Assembly (NCBI GenBank): GCA_015654965.1
Contig: JAATGD010000111.1
Coordinates: 1 to 16,876 of the forward strand
Source of the DNA: Hyphomicrobiales bacterium
Lineage (GTDB): Bacteria > Pseudomonadota > Alphaproteobacteria > Rhizobiales > Rhizobiaceae
Direction of reading: 5' to 3'
DNA: 16,876 nucleotides
Part shown: piece after piece, positions 7,987 through 15,029 of the stretch
Layout of the letters: every line of letters begins with the position of its first letter
Numbering within the stretch: the first letter of the stretch is position 1
Translations under genes and position numbers: made by a program
The notes under the pieces: generated by a model
The model's database searches: none
Seen by the model: only the letters and a program-made list of their open reading frames with translations
Told to the model about the DNA's origin: nothing

Positions 7987-8934
7987 ATGACATTGATTGG
8001 AAAAGCCGGTTATTGGACATCCGGCATTGTAATTGCTGCATTGCTAGGCATAGGGGCAGCGCGCAGCGAGGGCGGGCTTGATCTCAGCCCCAAGGTTTTC
8101 GCAGAACGGGTGCGGGCGGAGAAGAATCCGGCGGCTATTGCCAAGATTCCTCCCGATTTCAAATTCGTTAGTCCCGGTAAGTTTACCGTGGCTTCCAATC
8201 CTTGGGAACCGCCGGTTGTGACTTTTGCGACAGACACGAAGACACTGATTGGAACTGATCCTGCATTCGCCTCGTTGATCGCAGATTCCTTGGGGCTTGA
8301 ACTGGAGATCGTTCCGGTGGCATGGGAAGATTGGCCGCTCGGCTTGTCTTCCGGGAAATTCGATGCTGTTATTTCCAATGTAACAGTAACGGAAGAGCGC
8401 AAGGAGAAGTTCGACTTCTCCACCTATCGCAACGATGTTCTGGGCTTTTATGTCAAGTCCGACAACCCGATCAAGGAGATCAGGGAATCGAAGGATATCG
8501 CAGGGCTGAAGATCATCACCAGTCCGGGGACCAATCAGGAAAAGATTCTTCTGGAATGGGATCGCCAGAATGTCGCTGCCGGTCTGAAGCCCATAGAAGT
8601 GCAGTATTACGATGATCGGGCGGTTGCCGATCTGGCGATTCAATCCGGTCGCGCGGATGCGCGGTTCGATCCCAATGCGACGCTCGCCTATGCGGCGGCC
8701 ACCAATGGCAAGACGAAACTCGTCGGCATAGTGAGCGGTGGATGGCCGCTGGCTGCGGAGATCGCCGTTGCGACGCGCAAGGGTTCGGGTCTTGCCGATG
8801 CGTTTACGCTTGCCCTCAATGATTTGCTCAAGAACGGAAAATACGGTGAGGTACTCAAGCGCTGGCAGCTTGAATCGGAAGGCATTACCGAATCCAAAAC
8901 CAATCCGCCCGGACTACCAAAAACTGCTTCCTGA
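7987..8934 (+). CDS. periplasmic amino-acid-binding protein of the ABC importer, first copy
   Basis: A 315-residue solute-binding protein of the family 3 (polar amino acid) type. The N-terminus (about 27 residues, hydrophobic core SGIVIAALLGIGAA) is a Sec signal peptide without a lipobox cysteine. The two-lobed domain includes FTVASNPWEPPVV, AWEDWPLGLSSGKFDAVISNVTVT, EERKEKFDFSTY, the hinge region DIAGLKIITSPGTNQEK and IQSGRADARFDP. AAGGAG at 7973-7978 supports the ATG at 7987. It lies 54 bases after the fused permease-ATPase and feeds that transporter. It is clearly paralogous to the next gene, with well over half the positions identical by eye. The second-lobe pocket differs between the copies. 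Confidence 0.9.
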   Translation: MTLIGKAGYWTSGIVIAALLGIGAARSEGGLDLSPKVFAERVRAEKNPAAIAKIPPDFKFVSPGKFTVASNPWEPPVVTFATDTKTLIGTDPAFASLIADSLGLELEIVPVAWEDWPLGLSSGKFDAVISNVTVTEERKEKFDFSTYRNDVLGFYVKSDNPIKEIRESKDIAGLKIITSPGTNQEKILLEWDRQNVAAGLKPIEVQYYDDRAVADLAIQSGRADARFDPNATLAYAAATNGKTKLVGIVSGGWPLAAEIAVATRKGSGLADAFTLALNDLLKNGKYGEVLKRWQLESEGITESKTNPPGLPKTAS

Positions 8935-8986
8935 CAGGATGGGGAGCGGGTTAGCAGGAGGGGATGCCTGCCAGCCCGCGTGTATT

Positions 8987-8996
8987 TTATGCATAA
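8987..8996 (+). promoter_or_regulatory. palindrome TTATGCATAA before the second binding-protein gene
   Basis: The same ten bases as at 1809-1818, placed directly before the ribosome site (GGAGAA, 8998-9003) of the second binding-protein gene. It could be an internal operator or promoter element letting that gene be controlled separately, or it could be chance in a short AT-rich gap. Evidence is recurrence only. Confidence 0.25.
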
Positions 8997-9009
8997 TGGA
9001 GAAAACAGA

Positions 9010-9951
9010 ATGAGCCTATTTCAGACGTTGCGGCCTTTGCTGGCGGGCGTTCTTTTCAGTGCTGCCTTACCCGCCATGGCGGCGGACACGAATGGTGGGT
9101 TTGATCTCTCGCCTGAGCAGGCGGGGCGGGTTCATGCGCAACGCAATGAAGAAGCGATTGCCGCCATTCCCCAAGACTTTAAATTCGTCACGCCGGGCAA
9201 GCTGACGGTCGCGGACAATCCCGGCGGGCCGCCGCTCGCAGCCTATGCGACGGATGCGAAGACTGTGGTTGGAGCGGACCCGGATTATGCTTTGGCTATC
9301 GCGGAAAGTCTTGGGCTTGAACTTGAGCTTATTCCGACTGCATGGGCTGACTGGCCATTGGGATTGGCATCGGGAAAATACGATGCTGTGGTTTCCAATA
9401 TCGGCGTCACCGAGGAGCGTAAGGAAAAGTTCGACTTTTCCACCTACCGGCAAGGTCTGCACGGGTTTTTCGTCAAGAAAGACAGTGCGCTCACTTCCAT
9501 CAAGGAACCAAAAGACATTGCCGGGCTACGGATCATTGTCCAGTCCGGTACTAATCAGGAGCGCATACTGGTCAGATGGAACGAACAGAATGTTGCAGCA
9601 GGTCTGAAACCGGCAGAACTGCAATATTTTGATGATGAAGCCGTAAGCCTGCTAGCGATTCAGTCAGGCCGCGCGGATGTGATCGTCCAGCCACATGGTC
9701 AATTGGTGTTCATTGCGTCGCGTGACGATAATATCAAGCGTGTTGGCACATTGAGCGCTGGCTGGCCGGATCGTTCCGATGTGGCGATCACCACCCGCAA
9801 GGGTAGTGGTCTGGCGAACGCGCTGACCATTGCCACCAACGGTCTGATCAAGGACGGAACCTATGCGCGCATTCTGGAGCGCTGGCATCTATCCGAAGAA
9901 GCGCTGTCGCAATCGGAAACCAACCCGCCGGGACTGCCAAAATTCAAATAG
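9010..9951 (+). CDS. periplasmic amino-acid-binding protein of the ABC importer, second copy
   Basis: A 313-residue family 3 solute-binding protein and tandem paralogue of the preceding gene. The signal peptide ends at ALPAMA, giving a mature start near Ala-Asp-Thr at residue 25. The shared blocks are PQDFKFVTPGKLTVADNP, AWADWPLGLASGKYDAVVSN, TEERKEKFDFSTYR and SGTNQERILVRWNEQNVAAGLKP, and both proteins end with TNPPGLPK. The segment after IQSGRADV (VIVQPHGQLVFIA) differs from the first copy, as expected for a different ligand preference. GGAGAA at 8998-9003 supports the ATG at 9010; the reading frame is open from 8980 but without a better site. It is the last gene before a strong terminator. 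B. subtilis also pairs two binding proteins (TcyJ, TcyK) with its importer. Confidence 0.9.
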   Translation: MSLFQTLRPLLAGVLFSAALPAMAADTNGGFDLSPEQAGRVHAQRNEEAIAAIPQDFKFVTPGKLTVADNPGGPPLAAYATDAKTVVGADPDYALAIAESLGLELELIPTAWADWPLGLASGKYDAVVSNIGVTEERKEKFDFSTYRQGLHGFFVKKDSALTSIKEPKDIAGLRIIVQSGTNQERILVRWNEQNVAAGLKPAELQYFDDEAVSLLAIQSGRADVIVQPHGQLVFIASRDDNIKRVGTLSAGWPDRSDVAITTRKGSGLANALTIATNGLIKDGTYARILERWHLSEEALSQSETNPPGLPKFK

Positions 9952-9967
9952 GCAAATGATATAAGCG

Positions 9968-10000
9968 CCCGCTGGAAAAGCTATCCGGCGGGATTTTTTT
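9968..10000 (+). terminator. intrinsic terminator of the plus-strand salvage operon
   Basis: CCCGCTGG (9968-9975) pairs with CCGGCGGG (9985-9992) with one G-U pair and a nine-base loop, followed by A and seven Ts (9994-10000). It starts 16 bases after the stop of the second binding-protein gene. The T-run is on one side only, so it ends plus-strand transcription and is not a good terminator for the convergent minus-strand operon. Confidence 0.9.
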
Positions 10001-10019
10001 GTGGCGTTTTTACGTCATA

Positions 10020-10976
10020 TCAGGGAAGCGACTCGAACAGGGAGAGATAGCGCTCGCCACTATCGGGGAAGATTGTCACGATGGTTTTTCCTGCATTGTC
10101 GCGACGGCTTGCGATTTTGATTGCGGCGGCGATTGCCGCACCCGATGATGTGCCGACGAAAAATCCTTCTTCGCGTGCAACAGATAGCGCGGCATGGCGG
10201 GCTTCATCGGTTGTCACCGCTATAATCTCGTCAGCGATGGAATTGTCGTAGTTTTCCGGCAATATGGCTGCATCGATCTCTGTTACCTTATGAACACCTT
10301 CAATCGTGTCGGCGTTCGGGTTTTCAACGGATGGCAGTGAATCCGCTGTTGATTCAACCACAATGACTTTCAGGTTCGGATTTTTTTCTTTGAGGTAACG
10401 TCCGGTACCCGAAACCGTACCGCCGGTTCCCACTGTGCTGACCAGAATATCGACTGCCCCATCCGTATCGCGCCAGATTTCCGGCCCCGTGGTGGCAAAA
10501 TGAATGCACGGATTGGCGTCGTTGGACCGTTGACCGGTATAAAAAGCATCCGGGTTTTCCTTACGGATGCGGTCGAGAGCGTTCTGTAGCCCATCCGGCT
10601 GCAAAAGATCGTCATTGCTGATCAGCACGATTTCAGAACCGAACTGACGCAGAATGCTGATCTTGTCTTCACTGATCGTATCGCGCAGATAGAATTTGGT
10701 TCTGTAGCCCCTCGCTGCCGCCACCGCCGCAAGCCCGATGCCGGTATTACCGCTTGTCAGGTCCACAAGCAGATCACCGGATTTGATTTTTCCCTCACGC
10801 TCGGCCTCGCTGATGATGCCCCATGCGGTTCTGTCCTTAACGCTACCTGCCGGATTGAGATATTCAATCTTTGCAAGAAGTTGCGCTGATACGTTATGTA
10901 ATTGCTGCAAGCGTTCAAGGTGTACGAGTGGCGTATTGCCTATCAGATCTGAAAAACCCTTATAAATACGGCCCAT
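10020..10976 (-). CDS. divergent cysteine synthase-like PLP enzyme
   Basis: A 318-residue fold-type II PLP enzyme of the cysteine synthase/cystathionine beta-synthase family. The PLP lysine is Lys47 in NPAGSVKDR, the substrate loop is TSGNTGIG, the phosphate loop is GTGGTVSGTG, and the C-terminal block is FPDSGERYLS; all are intact. It departs from housekeeping CysK in the region after VVES, where the usual SPVLSGG-type stretch is replaced by TADSLPSVENPNADTIEGVH. AAGGGAG (plus-strand 10984-10990) lies seven bases before the ATG at 10976, so the upstream GTG at 11018, which overlaps the CopD stop, is not preferred. It is the last gene of the minus-strand run. It probably makes cysteine from O-acetylserine and sulfide or a related thiol; a different beta-replacement reaction is possible. 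Confidence 0.87.
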   Translation of the reverse strand: MGRIYKGFSDLIGNTPLVHLERLQQLHNVSAQLLAKIEYLNPAGSVKDRTAWGIISEAEREGKIKSGDLLVDLTSGNTGIGLAAVAAARGYRTKFYLRDTISEDKISILRQFGSEIVLISNDDLLQPDGLQNALDRIRKENPDAFYTGQRSNDANPCIHFATTGPEIWRDTDGAVDILVSTVGTGGTVSGTGRYLKEKNPNLKVIVVESTADSLPSVENPNADTIEGVHKVTEIDAAILPENYDNSIADEIIAVTTDEARHAALSVAREEGFFVGTSSGAAIAAAIKIASRRDNAGKTIVTIFPDSGERYLSLFESLP

Positions 10977-11014
10977 GGTTCTGCTCCCTTCTTTGTTTGT
11001 TTTACCGTTGCCAT

Positions 11015-12829
11015 TCACAAATGATGCCCGTCCTTCAGGCTCGTTACCGGCTTGCTTCGAGCTTTCTGGATTGCGGCCGCAAGCGCTTCTGCGGGTATGG
11101 TTTTTCCCGGCTGCCAGCGGAATCTTATCCAGCCATCACCATCGATCAGCAGGCCGGTGTTGCTCTGGTGGCGGACGAGAAGCCTATAAGCGGGAAAGGC
11201 AGTCTGGTCGGAAACCGCGCATGTCTCACGTTTTCCGCTCTCATCTATGCGTTCGGCGCGAAGTGTCTTGTCTTCGATTGTGATAAGCATGAACGCATCC
11301 GGTATCTGGCCCGGATTGTAGCGGCTTCCATGACAGGTGAGTTGCAATTGTGGCGCACGTACTGGCGGCACTTCACCGTCAGGCAAAGGAAGGGCGATAT
11401 TACGGGCCGAGCCAATCGTGCGCATATAATCTACCAGCGACCAGACGGTTTTCGTGTCAAGACGCTCCTCGAAACCGGGCATGGATCGAACCCCGCCTTT
11501 GGTCACGCGGCCTTTCAAGATAGTCCAGTATAATTCTCCATCGCTGCGCGATGCGAAAAGCGGTGCGGTCAGGTCCGGCGGCCAGGCAGGATCGCCGGTT
11601 GCAAGTGCACCGCGCCCGCGCCCGTCATTGCCATGACAGGATGAACATTGTTTTTGAAAAGCCGTTTCACCGCGTGCGATTGCAATCGTGCTGTAGCCTG
11701 TAGGCGATCGCAGGAAACTTGCCGGATTGGCTTCTTCCAGAAAGAGGCTGGATCGCAACGGCTGGGCGAATAGAAAGGCTGTCGCAATTCCAAGCGCAAG
11801 CGCAAACCAGCGCCATTTTGCAAAGAATACTCCACAGGCAAGGATCAATGCCGCAACGGCAAATGGCTTCAAACTGCGCCAGAGCATGTCCATCAGAAAC
11901 GGATCACTGAAAATATGGTCGCGCAGGCGATAGGCGAAGGGCCATGTCACATCTTCATGAATGGCGGGCGGCTGTGTTGCCAATAGAGAAGCCGCAATAA
12001 AAGCGGACGCACCCAGTAAGGCTTCAACGACAAGCGCATATTTCAATCCGGTGCCGGAAGCGCCTTTCCGGCTGAGATAGAGCCGGTTCAAGGCAGCAAG
12101 CGTCAGCATCGACAGGAAAAGGATGCTTTTAAGGAGAATAATGTTGCCATAAACCGTGCCGGCGAGACCAGGCAGGCCACCCGCCAGAAACCATCCCGCA
12201 GCAATTGCACTGCTGAGAAGAACGAGCACAAATGCGATACCGAAAATTGAAAATTTTCGCGCAACGCGCAGTCCTTCATATGTGGAGTGGCGCAACAGGA
12301 TGAACAGTGGTGGCAGCGATCCAAACCACAGTGAAGCCGCAACAAGATGCGCGCCTGCGGCAAGCGGAAGGCCGATATTTTCTGCCGCTGCCGGATGCCC
12401 CATTCGCAATTGCAGCAGCATGGCAATAAGAACCAGCAATAGCACAAACACACGTAGCCATGCGATGCGCATCGCCGGATACAAAAGCAGAGCTATTACA
12501 ATGAAGAGAATGGCGCGCAGGCTTGCAGCGTTTCCGAATGCCGTGCCAAGCAAAACAGTGGCAAGCGCCTGTATCACAGCAAGCAGACTGGTGCCGCCTA
12601 TCAGTGCGGCGGTCTGAAGTGGCACCCATAGGAGCAATCCAGCGCTCGCCAAAGCAAGCGATATGACGCAAAGGCGGAACCAGTCACGCGAAAAACCCCG
12701 TGCCGTCTGGTTGTCTCTTTGCGGTGTCTGAAAAAGCGCGATACGAAAAAAAAGTGCGCCTGCAAGAAGGGCAAGTCCGGCAATGTTCAGGCATCGCGCC
12801 AGCGCAATGACAAAATCCATCATTGTCAT
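11015..12829 (-). CDS. CopD-domain membrane protein fused to cytochrome c
   Basis: A 604-residue inner-membrane protein. The first two-thirds have about eight or nine hydrophobic segments, with AGAHLVAASLWFGSLPPLF typical of CopD copper-resistance membrane domains. A class I cytochrome c domain follows, with the haem motif CSSCH at residues 395-399 and a probable axial methionine in RSMPGFEERLD. About 130 further residues contain TCHGSRYNPGQ and a tail LLIDGDGWIRFRWQPGKTIP that resembles the end of a thioredoxin-like or redoxin fold. It starts 15 bases after copC, with GAGG upstream of the ATG at 12829. It likely receives or moves copper delivered by CopC and exchanges electrons in the periplasm. 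What redox reaction it serves is not known from the sequence. Confidence 0.85.
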   Translation of the reverse strand: MTMMDFVIALARCLNIAGLALLAGALFFRIALFQTPQRDNQTARGFSRDWFRLCVISLALASAGLLLWVPLQTAALIGGTSLLAVIQALATVLLGTAFGNAASLRAILFIVIALLLYPAMRIAWLRVFVLLLVLIAMLLQLRMGHPAAAENIGLPLAAGAHLVAASLWFGSLPPLFILLRHSTYEGLRVARKFSIFGIAFVLVLLSSAIAAGWFLAGGLPGLAGTVYGNIILLKSILFLSMLTLAALNRLYLSRKGASGTGLKYALVVEALLGASAFIAASLLATQPPAIHEDVTWPFAYRLRDHIFSDPFLMDMLWRSLKPFAVAALILACGVFFAKWRWFALALGIATAFLFAQPLRSSLFLEEANPASFLRSPTGYSTIAIARGETAFQKQCSSCHGNDGRGRGALATGDPAWPPDLTAPLFASRSDGELYWTILKGRVTKGGVRSMPGFEERLDTKTVWSLVDYMRTIGSARNIALPLPDGEVPPVRAPQLQLTCHGSRYNPGQIPDAFMLITIEDKTLRAERIDESGKRETCAVSDQTAFPAYRLLVRHQSNTGLLIDGDGWIRFRWQPGKTIPAEALAAAIQKARSKPVTSLKDGHHL

Positions 12830-12844
12830 TGCGCTAACCTGTCC

Positions 12845-13204
12845 TCAAGGGGCGACAGTAAAGGAAAAAGAGCCTTCCGTGCGATGCGTATCGACGGAAG
12901 CCGCACCCCATTCTACCTTGTAAGTGCCGGGTTTCAGAACAGGCGGCTTTACAGCCAGCGTTTTCGGGTTGCCGTCCACATGCTCAAGCTTGCCGGTCTC
13001 AATAGCGGTACCGCTGGCGTCGGTCAGGACGAGCTTACTCAGTCCGAGTTCCAGCGCTTCCGTGTATTCGATCGAAATAATCTGCGGCGGCGTTTTGAGC
13101 GTGGCATCTTCCGCGGGTTCGGAACGCGACAAATGCGCATGGGCGAGAAGGGAAGACGTCGATCCGATCAGCAATGCGCCGACAAGCAAGATTTGTTTCA
13201 GCAT
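12845..13204 (-). CDS. copC: CopC-family periplasmic copper-binding protein
   Basis: A 119-residue protein with a Sec signal peptide of about 23 residues, leaving a mature N-terminal histidine (HLSRSEPAEDATL). CopC proteins bind Cu(II) through the N-terminal His with a distal Asp and His; here these correspond to His24, Asp105 and His107 in DTHRTEG. The beta-sandwich block PPQIISIEYTEALE and the terminal GSFSFTV strand are typical. The frame is open from a TTG at 13228, but AAGGAA (plus-strand 13210-13215) supports the ATG at 13204. It follows the ABC ATPase gene by 17 bases and precedes the CopD fusion by 15, so it is very probably co-transcribed with both. It likely hands periplasmic copper to the CopD partner. 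Confidence 0.9.
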   Translation of the reverse strand: MLKQILLVGALLIGSTSSLLAHAHLSRSEPAEDATLKTPPQIISIEYTEALELGLSKLVLTDASGTAIETGKLEHVDGNPKTLAVKPPVLKPGTYKVEWGAASVDTHRTEGSFSFTVAP

Positions 13205-13221
13205 AGTATTTCCTTGAAGTT

Positions 13222-14016
13222 TTACCAATTGACATCGAGGCCGAGATGCGAGAGCGCCTGCCTGCGCAATTCAGCCAGCTTCGGGTCGCCCCTGTGCCGT
13301 GGATAGGGAAGGTCGACAGTCAGTTCGGCTTTGATGGCGGCTGGCCGGTCGCTGAAGATGATGACCCGCTGGGCAAGAAAGATTGCCTCTTCGACATCAT
13401 GGGTGACGAGCAATGTCGTAAATCCGTTTCTTTGCCAGAGGTCCAGCAGTTCCGTCTGCATGGCGAGACGGGTCAATGAATCGAGTTTTCCCAGCGGCTC
13501 GTCCAGAATGAGGAGTTTCGGGTCATTAACCAGCGCACGCGCCAGAGCAGCCCGCTGCGCCATACCACCGGAAAGCTGACGAGGATAGGCATTGGCGAAA
13601 CCGCTCAACCCGACGAGATCAATGGCTTCCGCAACACGGTGCCTGTGTGTCTTCAAGACGCCACGCGCCTGCAATCCAAGGGCGACATTGGCTTCCACCG
13701 TCCGCCATGGATAAAGTGTCGGGTCCTGAAAGACCACAATCCGGGAGGGATCGGGTGTGAGCACTCTCTCCCCATCGGACAGGATGTTGCCAGAGCTTGG
13801 CACTTCCAGTCCGGCGGCAAGGCGCAGCAAGGTGCTTTTGCCACAGCCGGAAGGGCCAAGAATGGCAACGAATTCTCCCGGCGCGACATCAAGTGACACT
13901 CTGTCAAGAACGGGAAGGCTTTTGCCCTCCAGTCCGAAACGGTGACTGACATCGTTTATTTAGATATGGGCACCGCGTGTGTTTTCTTCGGGTGCCTTGA
14001 TAGCGACCTCTACCAT
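13222..14016 (-). pseudogene. SsuB/TauB-type ABC ATPase gene broken by an in-frame TAA at codon 19
   Basis: The natural start is the ATG at 14016, seven bases after AGGGAG and overlapping the permease stop (ATGGTAG). The frame then reads MVEVAIKAPEENTRGAHI, a TAA at 13962-13960, and continues as INDVSHRFGLEGKSLPVLD into a full ATPase. Walker A GPSGCGKST, Q-loop VFQDPTLYPW, signature LSGGMAQR, Walker B LLILDEPLGKLD and the switch His in VTHDVEEA are all intact. With the stop read as a sense codon the protein is 264 residues, normal for this family. The stop falls in the first strand, where the usual residue could be Glu, Gln, Lys or Ser. The only later in-frame start of note is a GTG at 13899 without a ribosome site; it would lose the A-loop aromatic (Phe27). 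The ATPase is therefore probably inactive or poorly made, unless this is a sequence error. Confidence 0.8.
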
Positions 14017-15029
14017 TTCACATCTCCCTTCTGCCATGTCAGTACGCGGTCGCGCACAGCAAAAAGCAGGGTGATCAGGCCGGAGAACACAATCGCCATG
14101 ATGATGAGAGCGCCATAAAGATTATTATATGCAGCCCAGCCTTGCGCCCATTGCAGGTACCAACCGAGGCCGGATTTGACACCCATCATTTCGGCGGCAA
14201 CCAGCACCGAGAAGGACGCGCCAAGGCCCATGAAAAGCCCCACAAAGACATGGGGCAGGGCGGCAGGAATGGCGACGCGCAAAATCAGGAAAAGCTGGTT
14301 GGCACCGAGTGTTCGCGCCACGTCATAATAAGCCTTGTCGACACTCGCCACGCCCGACCATGTGAGAACCGTGACCGGAAACCATGTTGCGAGTGCAATC
14401 AAGAAAATGGCGGCGGAAAAGCCGGAAGGAAAAAAATAGAACGCCATCGGCAGCAGAGCGGTTGATGGAATTGGTCCCAGAAAGCGCAGGACAGGGTGAA
14501 CCCAGTAACCCACGGCACGAATCCAGCCAATCGCAATGCCAGTGAGAAAGCCTGCGATTGCACCAAGCGCGAAACCAGACGCCAACAGCTTGAAAGAGCT
14601 GAAAAGGCTGTCCAGAAGACGCGGCCAATCATCGATATAGACCTCCAGCAGCGAAGAGGGCGGCATGAAAAAAGGCACTGGCAGCACGGCAAATTTGGCC
14701 GTCAGCAGTTCCCATATACCGACGAAAACCGCAATGGCCACCAGCCACGGCGACCAGTAAGCCAGTTTTTTGCCAAAGACTGGATAGACTACTGATACAG
14801 CCGCACCGATTGCCAGTATGATCGTCCAGCCGATAAACAGGCGATGGGTTTGCGGCACATAAAGCGGTTCGGCAAAACCGACAACCTTATCAGGCAGGCC
14901 AATGGCAAGTCCCGTGACCACGGCCCAGGACAGAACGGCGATGATCGGCCAGATGAAGCGTGCGGTTTCTGGAGCGGCAAGGGATGCCTCTGCCGCTCCT
15001 GGAACATAAACACTGTCAGGTGATGACAT
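14010..15029 (-). CDS. SsuC/TauC-type ABC transporter permease with extended N-terminus
   Basis: A 339-residue inner-membrane permease of the nitrate/sulfonate/taurine importer class. The core runs from WELLTAKFAVLPVPFFMPPS to the end, with the EAA loop DVARTLGANQLFLILRVAIPAALPH and the family motif LGWYLQWAQG. Compared with usual SsuC (about 260 residues), it has some 80 extra N-terminal residues with two more hydrophobic helices (FIWPIIAVLSWAVVTGLAIG and FIGWTIILAIGAAVSVVYPV). The ATG at 15029 overlaps the end of the binding-protein gene by 14 bases and has GGAAAAG upstream; an ATG at 15062 lacks any ribosome site. It would pair with the ATPase encoded next, which carries a stop codon. Confidence 0.88.
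   Translation of the reverse strand: MSSPDSVYVPGAAEASLAAPETARFIWPIIAVLSWAVVTGLAIGLPDKVVGFAEPLYVPQTHRLFIGWTIILAIGAAVSVVYPVFGKKLAYWSPWLVAIAVFVGIWELLTAKFAVLPVPFFMPPSSLLEVYIDDWPRLLDSLFSSFKLLASGFALGAIAGFLTGIAIGWIRAVGYWVHPVLRFLGPIPSTALLPMAFYFFPSGFSAAIFLIALATWFPVTVLTWSGVASVDKAYYDVARTLGANQLFLILRVAIPAALPHVFVGLFMGLGASFSVLVAAEMMGVKSGLGWYLQWAQGWAAYNNLYGALIIMAIVFSGLITLLFAVRDRVLTWQKGDVKW

Noticed and set aside
10977..11018. Longer cysteine synthase-like protein starting at the GTG that overlaps the CopD stop
   Set aside because: The extra 14 residues span a strong ribosome site that fits the ATG at 10976, and they are not part of the family domain.
10871..11533. A 220-codon plus-strand open frame
   Set aside because: It lies opposite the start of the cysteine synthase-like gene and the end of the CopD-cytochrome gene, and has no recognisable protein features.
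13222..13899. ATPase gene starting at the GTG at 13899 as an intact gene
   Set aside because: No ribosome site precedes it, and family sequence (strand one and the A-loop aromatic) continues upstream to the TAA and beyond to a well-placed ATG.
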